A DNA stretch of 64,000 nucleotides, from positions 16,101 through 80,100 of the forward strand of contig JBEKSR010000023.1 of assembly GCA_049516835.1 (NCBI GenBank), written 5' to 3'. Source of the stretch: Fen-178 sp049516835 (GTDB lineage: Bacteria > Acidobacteriota > Terriglobia > Bryobacterales > Bryobacteraceae). Shown piece by piece: positions 16,424 through 24,138 of this stretch (the stretch's first letter is position 1; every line of letters begins with the position of its first letter). Position numbers and translations under genes: made by a program. The notes beneath the pieces were generated by a model. The model saw only the letters and a program-made list of their open reading frames with translations. It had not been told where the DNA came from and did not search any database.

Positions 16424-17230
16424 TCAGGGATTTGGAGACTTCGCTGGCACGGGTGAAGTTCGGGTATGGTGGCGTCTTCTGGATTCCAGAAGCATAGCTA
16501 CGCCGATTACCTGGCCGATGATGTCGATCTCCGCCGGATACTCAAACACCAGCGGCGCGCGGTGGGAGGCCGGATGCGGCTGGACCAGCAGCCGGTTGTC
16601 CGCCAAGACGCACCAGCCGCAAACACAGCCGCCGCGGTGCTCGAGGAAATAGATCGGGCGGTCAAACTCGTTGGTCCAACCGGAACTGGCAATTTTCCGC
16701 CGGCTTTCATCGATCACCACCAGCGATCCGGGCTGCAAAATCGGATACATCGACCAATCTTCCAACCCGATTAGGCCATAACGGTACTCTCGCAAGTCCA
16801 GACCGCTCAGAAAACTAAGCGGCATTCTGCCCCAATTGCGGATTAAATAGCTCAGAAAAGTTGTCTTATGCAAGTCGATTTCGAGATCCGGAGGCTGGGG
16901 AACAGTTACGGTGCCGCTCGGCTTAAACTGGATGGCATGGGTCTCATCCAGTCCGACGTGAAGGGCCTCAGACGCCAACTGGTCCACAGGGACCCCGTAC
17001 CAGTGGAGCACTTCAGACAAATCCTGCCGGTAGATGGCGCACAGCGTGTAGAGCCGGTAAATGGTCGGCACGGTACCCTTGTTCTCGATGTCCGCCAAGC
17101 GGCTCAAGGCAATCGCAAATTCGTCGCTTCCGCGGCGTTCGGCGATCTGCTGGCTGGCTTTCTCGACATCGCGGTAGGTCAGCTTGAGCCGCTCGCGAAT
17201 CCGCTTGAGCTTTTCTCCGGGACGCTCCAT
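16424..17230 (-). CDS. XRE-family regulator with S24/LexA-like C-terminal domain
   Basis: A 268-residue protein. The N-terminal 70 residues form a helix-turn-helix domain (EKLKRIRERLKLTYRDVEKA, ALSRLADIENKGTVPTIYRL). The C-terminal half (about 150-250) has EDWSMYPILQPGSLVVIDESRRKI, close to the S24 peptidase/LexA fold, with MYPIL in the position of the serine motif but no clear catalytic Ser-Lys pair. It would therefore bind DNA and perhaps a ligand rather than self-cleave. Start ATG 17230. Its promoter (17278-17306) has a palindrome in the spacer, suggesting autoregulation. Confidence 0.8.
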   Translation of the reverse strand: MERPGEKLKRIRERLKLTYRDVEKASQQIAERRGSDEFAIALSRLADIENKGTVPTIYRLYTLCAIYRQDLSEVLHWYGVPVDQLASEALHVGLDETHAIQFKPSGTVTVPQPPDLEIDLHKTTFLSYLIRNWGRMPLSFLSGLDLREYRYGLIGLEDWSMYPILQPGSLVVIDESRRKIASSGWTNEFDRPIYFLEHRGGCVCGWCVLADNRLLVQPHPASHRAPLVFEYPAEIDIIGQVIGVAMLLESRRRHHTRTSPVPAKSPNP

Positions 17231-17277
17231 GATATGATCCTCGCTGTATGGTTGCGCGAACGATGCACCCGAACGGC

Positions 17278-17306
17278 ATTATATCCCCCGGGGGTGATGC
17301 GGGCAA
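17278..17306 (-). promoter_or_regulatory. Promoter of the XRE gene with operator-like palindrome
   Basis: On the minus strand TTGCCC (17306-17301), a 17-nt spacer and a perfect TATAAT (17283-17278). The spacer contains the palindrome CCCCCGGGGG (17285-17294), where a bound repressor would block polymerase. Leader length to ATG 17230 is about 40 nt. Confidence 0.65.
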
Positions 17307-17324
17307 GCGGGAACGCGGGTTTTT

Positions 17325-17340
17325 GTTCCGATTGCGGAAC
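17325..17340. promoter_or_regulatory. GTTCCG-N4-CGGAAC palindrome between the XRE gene and ubiX
   Basis: A perfect 6+6 inverted repeat with an ATTG centre lies 30 nt before the ubiX start and 19 nt beyond the -35 of the XRE gene. The form resembles a repressor or LexA-like operator. Which protein binds it is unknown. Confidence 0.45.
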
Positions 17341-17369
17341 AGAGGGGTGTTTATGAGGGAGGGGGTGGC

Positions 17370-17936
17370 GTGAGAATCGTCGTGGGGATTACGGGAGCCA
17401 GCGGCGCGATTTACGGAGTGCGCCTGCTGGAACGGCTCCGCCATCGGGAAAGCGCCGAGATCCACCTGGTTGTGACAAGGTCCGGCGAGAAGACGCTTTT
17501 CCTGGAGACCGGCAGAATTGCCGCAGACGTAAAGAAACTGGCGGATTTTTGGTATTCGGTGGAAGACATCGCCTGCCGGCTGGCCAGCGGATCGTACCCC
17601 ACCGATGGCATGGTGATCGCGCCCTGCTCGATCCACACCATGTCCGCCATCGCCAACGGAATCAGCTCGAACCTGCTGGTGCGCGCCGCGGACGTCACGC
17701 TAAAAGAAAAGCGGAAGCTGATTCTGTTGGTCCGGGAAAGCCCTTTGCACCTGGGGCATCTGAGAAACATGACTTCTTTATCTGAAATGGGCGCGATAAT
17801 CGCTCCCCCAATTCCCGGCTTTTATAATCGTCCCCAAACCGTGATGGACATCGTCGATCACAGCATCGATCGCGTTCTGGACTTGATCGGCATCCCCGAC
17901 GCCCAGGTGCGCAGATGGGAAGGAGCGGAAAAGTGA
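17370..17936 (+). CDS. ubiX: Flavin prenyltransferase UbiX
   Basis: A 188-residue flavoprotein that prenylates FMN to give the prFMN cofactor for UbiD-type decarboxylases. The family start MRIVVGITGASGAIYGVRLLE, the motif MVIAPCSIHTMSAIANGI and the C-terminal PPIPGFYNRPQTVMDIVDH are all present. It starts at GTG 17370, just after GAGGGAGGGGG. It overlaps the next gene, pheA, by 4 nt (GTGA), so the two are co-translated; no ubiD is in the window. Confidence 0.95.
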   Translation: MRIVVGITGASGAIYGVRLLERLRHRESAEIHLVVTRSGEKTLFLETGRIAADVKKLADFWYSVEDIACRLASGSYPTDGMVIAPCSIHTMSAIANGISSNLLVRAADVTLKEKRKLILLVRESPLHLGHLRNMTSLSEMGAIIAPPIPGFYNRPQTVMDIVDHSIDRVLDLIGIPDAQVRRWEGAEK

Positions 17937-18811
17937 GTGTGAAAACCAGGCGGGCCCAGGCAGCGCCCCCGGCGGCGATTGCCTTTCAGGGCGCGCGCGG
18001 CGCCTTCAGCGAAGAAGCCGCGCGCAAGTTACTGGGACCGGGGATCGCCGTTTTGCCGTGCGAACGTTTCGAAGACCTCTTCCGCAGCGTGAAGGAGGGC
18101 CGCGCCGCCGGAGCGGTGGTGCCCATCGAGAATACGCTGGCGGGGTCGGTGCACGAGAATTACGACCACCTGGTGAATTTCGAACTGCCCATTGTGGCCG
18201 AGACCAATGTGCGCATCGTGCACAACCTGATCGCTTTAAAAGGCGTGCCATTTTCCGGAATAAAGAGAGTATTTTCCCATCCGGTAGCATTGAATCAGTG
18301 CCTGGATTTCTTTGCGCGGAACCCACGGATCGAGAGAATCCCCTTCTACGACACCGCCGGAAGCGTCAAAATGATAGCGGAGGAGAAGCTTACCGACGCC
18401 GCGGCGATCGCTTCCGCGGTGGCCGCGGAGATTTATGGCGCCCGCATTCTCCGCAGATCGATCGAAGACGACCGCCGGAATTTCACCCGGTTTTTTCTCC
18501 TCCGGACGCCTGAATACGCGCGCCGGCATCCCATCCGGGTTGACCGGCGCGCGCCCTGGCAAACGTCGCTGGTGTTCAGCACGCGCAACGTTCCCGGGTC
18601 GCTATTCCGCGCGCTGGGTGCTTTTGCTCTGCGCGACCTGAATCTCATCAAGATCGAGTCGCGCCCGCTGCGGGGAAAACCGTGGGAGTATCTTTTCTAT
18701 CTCGATTTCCTGGGCCGCGTGGATTCGCCCAACGCGCAGAATGCGCTGAACCACCTGCGGGAATTAGCGGACTTCTTGCGCGTGCTGGGGTGCTATCCCA
18801 AGGGGGCGTAG
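17933..18811 (+). CDS. pheA: Prephenate dehydratase
   Basis: A 292-residue monofunctional enzyme converting prephenate to phenylpyruvate in phenylalanine synthesis. The catalytic domain starts at AIAFQGARGAFSEEAA and has VVPIENTLAGSVHENYD and the NFTRFFLL segment with the conserved Thr-Arg-Phe. A C-terminal ACT domain (SLVFSTRNVPGSLFRALGAFA, KIESRPLRGKPWEYLFYLDF) gives phenylalanine feedback. No chorismate mutase domain. I chose GTG 17933, which overlaps the ubiX stop and has GGAGCGG upstream. Confidence 0.94.
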   Translation: MSVKTRRAQAAPPAAIAFQGARGAFSEEAARKLLGPGIAVLPCERFEDLFRSVKEGRAAGAVVPIENTLAGSVHENYDHLVNFELPIVAETNVRIVHNLIALKGVPFSGIKRVFSHPVALNQCLDFFARNPRIERIPFYDTAGSVKMIAEEKLTDAAAIASAVAAEIYGARILRRSIEDDRRNFTRFFLLRTPEYARRHPIRVDRRAPWQTSLVFSTRNVPGSLFRALGAFALRDLNLIKIESRPLRGKPWEYLFYLDFLGRVDSPNAQNALNHLRELADFLRVLGCYPKGA

Positions 18812-18847
18812 CCGGAAACCGGAAAACGTTCCGTCTGACCCCGGGTT

Positions 18848-19558
18848 TTAGAGCAGCTTGGGCAGTAATTCCCCGGCAGGACCCTGTAACGCGCAGTCTA
18901 CCAGCGCCGAGAAGGGCGTGGGCTCGAGGTTGATCTCGATTACCTTGGCCCCGGATTGCCGGGCGTATGGGACTAGGCTGGCCGCCGGGTATACCACGGC
19001 CGAAGTGCCGATTACCAGGAAGACCTCGGCGGACGCGGCGGCGTGCTCGGCTTCGTTCATCATGCCTTCGGGCAGAGGCTCGCCGAACCATACCACGGCG
19101 GGCCGCGCCAGACCGCCGCAGTGGCAGTGCGGCGGAATCCTGGGCAATGGGGCGCGGCGGTCCGGCCAATTGGCGCCGCAAACGGTGCAGCGCATCCTCC
19201 AGATATCGCCGTGGAGCTTGAGGATTCGCCGGCTTCCGGCGCGCTCGTGCAAACCATCCACGTTTTGCGTGATGAGGGTAAACCGCGGTTTGCGGATTTC
19301 CAGTTGCGCCAGGGCGAGGTGCGCCGGGTTGGGCGCCGCCTGGGCGATCAGCTCGCGCCGCCAGTTGTACCACTCCCAGACCAGGCGCGGATCGCGCGCG
19401 AAAGCTTCGGGCGTGGCCAGATCTTCGGGCTTGTAATCTTTCCACAGGCCGCCCGCGCCGCGGAAAGTGGGGATGCCGCTCTCGGCGGAAATGCCCGCGC
19501 CAGTCAGCACCGCCACGGAGGCAGCCTGGGCCAGCCATTCCCGAGCCTGCCCGATCAC
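18848..19558 (-). CDS. cobB: Sirtuin NAD-dependent deacylase, class III type
   Basis: A 236-residue protein from GTG 19558. NAD-binding motifs are GAGISAESGIPTFRG and TQNVDGLH, with catalytic His116 in LKLHGD. A zinc finger is formed by Cys124, Cys127, Cys145 and Cys147. Tyr64 and Arg67 in the YNWR segment are the acyl-pocket pair that marks class III (SIRT5/CobB-like) sirtuins, which prefer succinyl or malonyl lysine. Its GTG overlaps the TGA of the CsgG-like gene upstream (GTGA at 19555-19558), so expression depends on that gene. The frame further upstream belongs to that neighbour. Confidence 0.9.
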   Translation of the reverse strand: MIGQAREWLAQAASVAVLTGAGISAESGIPTFRGAGGLWKDYKPEDLATPEAFARDPRLVWEWYNWRRELIAQAAPNPAHLALAQLEIRKPRFTLITQNVDGLHERAGSRRILKLHGDIWRMRCTVCGANWPDRRAPLPRIPPHCHCGGLARPAVVWFGEPLPEGMMNEAEHAAASAEVFLVIGTSAVVYPAASLVPYARQSGAKVIEINLEPTPFSALVDCALQGPAGELLPKLL

Positions 19559-20414
19559 TTCGGATTGGATACCGAGTCTCCCACTTTGGCCGCAGCGGGT
19601 CCCGTAAACTTGCCGACGGCCGACGACTCGTCCACTTCGGTGATGAGGATGGAGCCGACCGCATCCTCGACGCTGCGGATCACCTTGCCGGTGCTTGGGT
19701 CTTTCACCTCGCGGATCTTGCCAGCGCCGCCGCCTTGGCGTCCAATTGCTGGGCCAGATCGGCGACGGCCTTGGTAACGGCTTCGCCGAGGATGGTGGCG
19801 CCAAAATTGCTGGATTTCATGTCGATCCCGCCCCCACCCGCCCCATAGCCGCTGCCGCCCGCTCCGAGGAGGCCCGTGCCCGAGCGGGACGACTCGCCTT
19901 TGCCGGAGGCGCTAGCGAGGATTTCGGCGGTGCTGGTATCGATCATTCGGGCGGTGATCTGCACCACCGCGGTGGACTGGCTCTTGCGCACGCCACCGAT
20001 GCCGAAGCGCCCCGTGACGCCGCCCAGCGCCCCGCCGCCGACGTTGGTGCTCTTGTCGTCGCGGCCGAACTGAGTGATGCTGCCGATGATGATGGTGTCC
20101 ACGCCGAGGATGCGCGCGATCTTAGCCGCGGTGTTGGCGTCGGCGCGGTCGCTATTCGAGAAATTCTGCTCGGCGAGAATCTTATCGAGAGCAGCCCGCT
20201 CGATGACGCGGTAGGTGCCGTCCGAGACCAACTTGTCGACCAGAAGGTCGGTAATTCCCTTCCCGACATCTTGATCGGTGCCGAAGATCGTCGCCACCGC
20301 GCTGCGCACGGTGCCATAGTCGAAGTTCATCACCGCCACGCGCTTCTTTTCCTGCGCCTGCGCGGCAGTTAGAGCCGTCAGGGCGAGCAGCAATACCGCT
20401 GATTTACGGAACAT
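19555..20414 (-). pseudogene. CsgG-like secreted protein with a single-base frameshift
   Basis: ATG 20414 follows AGAGGTG and opens a signal peptide (MFRKSAVLLLALTALTAAQA). The CsgG-like core is clear: KRVAVMNFDYGTV, ERAALDKILAEQNF, GVDTIIIGSITQFG and VVQITARMIDTSTAEIL. The open frame stops at 19704, but in the next frame the sequence continues with KIREVKDPSTGKVIRSVEDAV and ends at TGA 19555. One extra base in GCTGGCAAG (about 19720) restores a 286-residue protein. Either a young pseudogene or a sequencing error. Its true stop overlaps the sirtuin start. Confidence 0.8.
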
Positions 20415-20458
20415 GAATCACCTCTTATAATCAAACATATTGAAATCGCCACGCAGAG

Positions 20459-21631
20459 TCAACCGTCAATTGCCGCGCGGACGCGTTCGAGAGTCTCGAG
20501 CGGGTCGGGCCGGTCTACGCGAATCACCGTGGCCCGCTCGCCGGTGGGGCGCCAGCGATGAAACATCCGCGGGGCGGGAAAGCCGGCGAAAATGCTGACG
20601 AGCGGCACGCCGCAGGCGGCCGCGACGTGCTGGCCGGCGGAGTCGTAGCCCACGTACAGGCGGCTGGCGGCGATGATGGCCGCGAATCCCGCGAAGGAGC
20701 CTTCCCAAAATGTGGCCTTGACGCCCGAGCGTTGGACGGCGCGATCGACGCGGGCGGCTTCCTCTCCGCCGGCGCCTTTGTCGATGGCGAGCGCCGCGCC
20801 GCCGGCTGCCAGCAACGCCAGGAGCCGCTCTTCGAACGGGTCCGGAATCCGCTTGGCGGGGTTCTCGCCGACTCCCAGGCTCACGGCGGTGTGAGTGCCG
20901 CGCGCGCTGCCACTGCGCTCCAACGCGACATAGGGCTTGGCATTCGGCACGCCGAGGGTCTCTTCGGCCCAGGCCGCGGCGAGTTCGGGAAGCGCGCGGT
21001 CCGTCTCGCCGCCGTATCCGCGGCTTTCGAAGAGGTGGTAGTGGTCCTCAGGGCAAACCGGCAGCAAGCCCAGTTGCGTGAGGCGGGAATCGGGATCGAT
21101 CACCACCGAATCCGGAGCGGCCAGCAGCGCTTCGAGCGGGCCCCAGACCGCCAGCCGCTGGCGCAGACCGCCCCGCCGGTAGGCCATGTCCGCGTGGCGG
21201 AGGCGCGGGTCGCCGGCGAACAGCTCATAATTCTTCCGCGGCCCCACAAACACGATTTCGGCGTGCGGGAAGCGCTGCTTGGCGGCGGCCAGCAGCACGC
21301 TGGTCACGGCTACGTCCGCGCCCAGGGTGACGCGCGAGAGCACGAACACGCAATGCGGCTCGCCGGATATGGAGCGCGGTCTGCGCACACGCTGGTATCG
21401 GGCTACGAGCGAAGCGGGGTCAACGCTGGCCACGGCTTGCGAGAACAGCCGCGCGTAGACGTCGCAGAGCCTCGGCTCGAAGCGGTCCGCCAGGCCTTCC
21501 ACCAGGATTCCGAACAGAGCTTGCCCGCCGGGCTCCTCGAGCAGCGCCGGCGGCAATTCCGCGGGGGGCCGGCCGGCGAGACACTGGTCCAGGAGTTCCC
21601 GCGCGATCTCGTTACACGAAGTACTTGTCAA
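20459..21631 (-). CDS. Glycosyltransferase family 9-like (heptosyltransferase-type) protein
   Basis: A 390-residue soluble protein. The C-terminal Rossmann half has IIAASRLYVGYDSAGQHVAAACGVPLVSIFAG, split here by the DSAGQH box, which closely resembles the nucleotide-sugar site of GT9 enzymes. The N-terminal half contains FVLSRVTLGADVAVTSVLL and EIVFVGPRKN, the first Rossmann unit. Probably a lipopolysaccharide or exopolysaccharide sugar transferase; the sugar is unknown. The TTG start at 21631 overlaps the mtnP 3' end by 20 nt, suggesting coupling. Confidence 0.72.
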   Translation of the reverse strand: MTSTSCNEIARELLDQCLAGRPPAELPPALLEEPGGQALFGILVEGLADRFEPRLCDVYARLFSQAVASVDPASLVARYQRVRRPRSISGEPHCVFVLSRVTLGADVAVTSVLLAAAKQRFPHAEIVFVGPRKNYELFAGDPRLRHADMAYRRGGLRQRLAVWGPLEALLAAPDSVVIDPDSRLTQLGLLPVCPEDHYHLFESRGYGGETDRALPELAAAWAEETLGVPNAKPYVALERSGSARGTHTAVSLGVGENPAKRIPDPFEERLLALLAAGGAALAIDKGAGGEEAARVDRAVQRSGVKATFWEGSFAGFAAIIAASRLYVGYDSAGQHVAAACGVPLVSIFAGFPAPRMFHRWRPTGERATVIRVDRPDPLETLERVRAAIDG

Positions 21632-22472
21632 TCAGGATACCCAGCTTCCGGCGCGTGGCCGCCGGAACCAGTTTGCGATCCGTGATGATGGCGTGGGCCA
21701 GCGCCGAGCCGCAATTGCAGCCGCGGCCTAGGGGCGTTCGGGCAACCGCCTCGGCCACCACATGGCAGGCGTTTTCGGCGTTCTTCATGAGGTTGGCGAT
21801 GATGTCGTTCACCGTCACGGCGTCGTGGCCGGGATGCCAGCAGTCGTAGTCCGTCACCATGGCCACCGTGACGTAGCAAATTTCGGCCTCGCGCGCCAGC
21901 TTGGCTTCCTGGAGGTTGGTCATGCCGATCACGTCCATGCCCCAGCTCCGGTACAGGTTGGATTCGGCCTTGGTGGAAAAGGCCGGGCCCTCCATGCAAA
22001 GGTACGTGCCGCCCTTCTTGATGTTGACGCCCGAAGAGCGGCCGGCGGCGGCCACCACCTCGCTCAGCTCGGGGCAGACGGGGTCGGCGAAGCTGATGTG
22101 GGCCACCAGTCCCTCGCCGAAGAACGTGGAAACGCGGCCGCGCGTGCGGTCGAAGAACTGGTCGGGGACGACGAAATCCAGCGGCCGGTGCTCCTCCTTG
22201 AGGGAACCCACCGCGCTGAGCGAGATAAGGCGCTCGACGCCCAGGGATTTCATTCCGTAGATGTTCGCCCGGAAATTCAGCTCCGAGGGAGAGATGCGAT
22301 GGCCGCGCCCATGCCGCGCGAGAAACGCCACCCGCCGGCCCGCCAGTGTGCCGACGACATAATTGTCGGAAGGCCGCCCGAAGGGCGTGTCGATGGCAGC
22401 CTCCGCCTGCGTTTCAAATCCGGGCATGGAGTAGAGCCCGCTGCCGCCGATAATTCCGATTTCCGCTTTCAA
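21612..22472 (-). CDS. mtnP: S-methyl-5'-thioadenosine phosphorylase
   Basis: A 286-residue member of the PNP/MTAP family, splitting methylthioadenosine into adenine and methylthioribose-1-phosphate in methionine salvage. Key motifs: IGIIGGSGLY at the N-terminus, FLARHGRGHRISPSELNFRA (phosphate site), YLCMEGPAFSTKAES and DVIGMTNLQEAKLA, then DYDCWH. The TTG start at 22472 follows a purine-rich AAGGGGGGCGGAA leader. It lies 18 nt after the oxidoreductase gene and overlaps the glycosyltransferase start. Confidence 0.93.
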   Translation of the reverse strand: MKAEIGIIGGSGLYSMPGFETQAEAAIDTPFGRPSDNYVVGTLAGRRVAFLARHGRGHRISPSELNFRANIYGMKSLGVERLISLSAVGSLKEEHRPLDFVVPDQFFDRTRGRVSTFFGEGLVAHISFADPVCPELSEVVAAAGRSSGVNIKKGGTYLCMEGPAFSTKAESNLYRSWGMDVIGMTNLQEAKLAREAEICYVTVAMVTDYDCWHPGHDAVTVNDIIANLMKNAENACHVVAEAVARTPLGRGCNCGSALAHAIITDRKLVPAATRRKLGILIDKYFV

Positions 22473-22490
22473 GTTCCGCCCCCCTTCGCG

Positions 22491-23690
22491 TCAGACGATC
22501 TCTTCCCTGGCAGCATCCCAGCGCACGGTGCGCTGTTGCCGGTAGCTCTCGACCGCCATGCGGCACGCGATGGAAACGCGGAACCCCAGATCGAACGGGC
22601 AGTTGGGCTCCCGGCCCGAGCGGATGCAGTCGAGGAAATTCTGCATGTGGGCGCGCGGCAGGCTGCGGGTGGCGCCCATCATTTCGTTGCCATCGGGCCG
22701 GTTCACCTTCTGCGGCGTGTAGCGAATCTGCTGGCTCCTGGAAATGGTGCCGTTGTCGCCGAGCGCGTCCTCGGTCACCTTCAACTGGTCGTTGCCGAAG
22801 CCGGAATCCCAGGAAAACAGAATCTCCTCGGCGTGTTCCATGGAGACGTTCATGGTGTCGGGCACTTCGCGGCCGTCTTTCCACAGGTAGAGGCCGCCGG
22901 TCATGGTGACCGCCTTGGGAATCTTCAATCCCAGCGCCTTGTACCAGAAGGCGAGCTGGTGGCACATATTCTCGTACACATTGCCGCCGGAGTAATCCCA
23001 GAAGTAGCGCCAGTTGATGTACCGGTTGGCGTCGAAATCATGCGCCGGCGCCTCTCCCAGGAACGATTTCCAGACGATGTTTTCCGCCGTCATGTCCGGA
23101 TAGACGGGCCGGGCCCACTGCGGCTTCCCATGGGGGGTGTTGCGGTACATGTGCGCGTGGATGGCGGTAATTTTGCCCATCAGCTCGGGCTTCAGAAAAC
23201 TAGCGGCGTCGGGAATCTGCCCGCTGGAGACCCACTGGTGCCCGATCTCGACGGTGCGCTTGCCGGCCCGTTGCCAGGCCGCGCGCATCTTCTTGGCGTG
23301 CTCGACGGTGAACGCCATGGTTTTTTCCTGGTAGACGTGCTTGCCGGCGTCGAGCGAGGCCACGAAGTGCTCGCAGTGCAGGTGCTGCGGGGTCGAGATC
23401 AGCACCGCGTCGATGCTCTTGTCTTCCAGCAGGTGGCGGTAGTCGAGGTAGGTCTTGGCGCCGGGCGCGATCTTCTTGACGTCCTCCAGACGTTTCGTAT
23501 AGACGTCGGCGGCACCGGCGCATGCGACGTTTTCGCAGGCCAGCGCTTCGCGCAGGATCTCGGTCCCGCGGTCCCCGGGCCCGATGATTCCCAGGCGGAT
23601 ACGATCATTGGCGCCCAGCACGTTGGAGGCGGCCAATGTGCCCGCCAGCCCGGTGGCCACTTTGCTCATGAAAACACGGCGAGATTGCAT
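22491..23690 (-). CDS. Tat-exported Gfo/Idh/MocA-family oxidoreductase
   Basis: A 399-residue protein with a twin-arginine leader (QSRRVFMSKVATGLAGTLAA), then the NAD(P) fold RLGIIGPGDRGTEIL, LISTPQHLHCEHFV and AGKHVYQEKTMAF, where Glu-Lys is the catalytic EKP-like motif. The C-terminal domain has MCHQLAFWYKALGL. Such exported members are abundant in Solibacter and are thought to oxidise sugars outside the cytoplasm. ATG 23690 has GGAG upstream, with a TATAAT box at 23726-23721. A paralogue is at 57186. Confidence 0.9.
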   Translation of the reverse strand: MQSRRVFMSKVATGLAGTLAASNVLGANDRIRLGIIGPGDRGTEILREALACENVACAGAADVYTKRLEDVKKIAPGAKTYLDYRHLLEDKSIDAVLISTPQHLHCEHFVASLDAGKHVYQEKTMAFTVEHAKKMRAAWQRAGKRTVEIGHQWVSSGQIPDAASFLKPELMGKITAIHAHMYRNTPHGKPQWARPVYPDMTAENIVWKSFLGEAPAHDFDANRYINWRYFWDYSGGNVYENMCHQLAFWYKALGLKIPKAVTMTGGLYLWKDGREVPDTMNVSMEHAEEILFSWDSGFGNDQLKVTEDALGDNGTISRSQQIRYTPQKVNRPDGNEMMGATRSLPRAHMQNFLDCIRSGREPNCPFDLGFRVSIACRMAVESYRQQRTVRWDAAREEIV

Positions 23691-23720
23691 GAAGGAACTC
23701 CGCTCCGAAGGATCAAGTTA

Positions 23721-23726
23721 ATTATA
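23721..23726 (-). promoter_or_regulatory. TATAAT -10 box of the oxidoreductase operon
   Basis: A perfect TATAAT on the minus strand, about 30 nt before ATG 23690, leaving room for the GGAG ribosome site. The -35 region is weak. Confidence 0.5.
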
Positions 23727-23749
23727 TACTTGGCGCGGCTTGGGATAAG

Positions 23750-23776
23750 CACCGGCGGCAAGACCACCGGCGCTAC
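23750..23776. repeat. Dispersed GC-rich palindrome, copy 2
   Basis: CACCGGCGG and CCACCGGCG form an imperfect inverted repeat followed by CTACG, matching the element at 671-700 in most positions, including the shared AGACC core and GGCGCTACG end. The 3' edge overlaps the end of the cytochrome gene. Confidence 0.5.
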
Positions 23777-24120
23777 GGGGCTGGCGCGGCGGTCTTCGGT
23801 TCCTGGTCTCCGCGATGGCAGGTGTAGCAGGTGACGCGCTCCTTGCCGTCGGGGAACTTCGCGTTGACGTCCTGCGCCAGGACGATCATCTTGCGGGCGA
23901 TGTCTTTTTTCGGGTTCTCATCACTGGCAAAATCGCCTTTGACGTGACAGAAGTCGCACTGCACGCCGAGCGCGACCCGGAAGGACTGCATGGTGGCCCG
24001 GATATCCGTGGGCGGGACCTTCAACACTTTCAAATTCTTGGGCGCCGGCCTGGCCTGCTTAGGGGCGGCCTCTTGAGCGCAGAGAGGGACGACCAACAGC
24101 AATGCGATCAGGAAACGCAT
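23773..24120 (-). CDS. Small exported c-type cytochrome (two haem sites)
   Basis: A 115-residue protein with a signal peptide (MRFLIALLLVVPLCAQ) and two CxxCH haem-binding sites: Cys55-Cys58-His59 in CDFCH and Cys98-Cys101-His102 in CYTCH. The segments NLKVLKVPPTDIRATMQSF and GDFASDENPKKDIARKMI are like the reaction-centre cytochrome c domain proteins widespread in Acidobacteria. Probably a periplasmic electron carrier. Start ATG 24120; divergent from the rhamnosidase with only a few bases between. Confidence 0.88.
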   Translation of the reverse strand: MRFLIALLLVVPLCAQEAAPKQARPAPKNLKVLKVPPTDIRATMQSFRVALGVQCDFCHVKGDFASDENPKKDIARKMIVLAQDVNAKFPDGKERVTCYTCHRGDQEPKTAAPAP

Positions 24121-24125
24121 TGAAT

Positions 24126-24131
24126 TATGAT
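24126..24131 (+). promoter_or_regulatory. -10 box 7 nt before the rhamnosidase start
   Basis: TATGAT lies 7 nt before ATG 24139, the geometry of a leaderless transcript. It excludes the in-frame ATG at 24127, which would lie inside the promoter. Confidence 0.5.
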
Positions 24132-24138
24132 ACACAAC

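Noticed and set aside
21762..23834. 690-codon plus-strand frame across mtnP and the oxidoreductase
   Set aside because: Covers two genes on the other strand that have complete family motifs.
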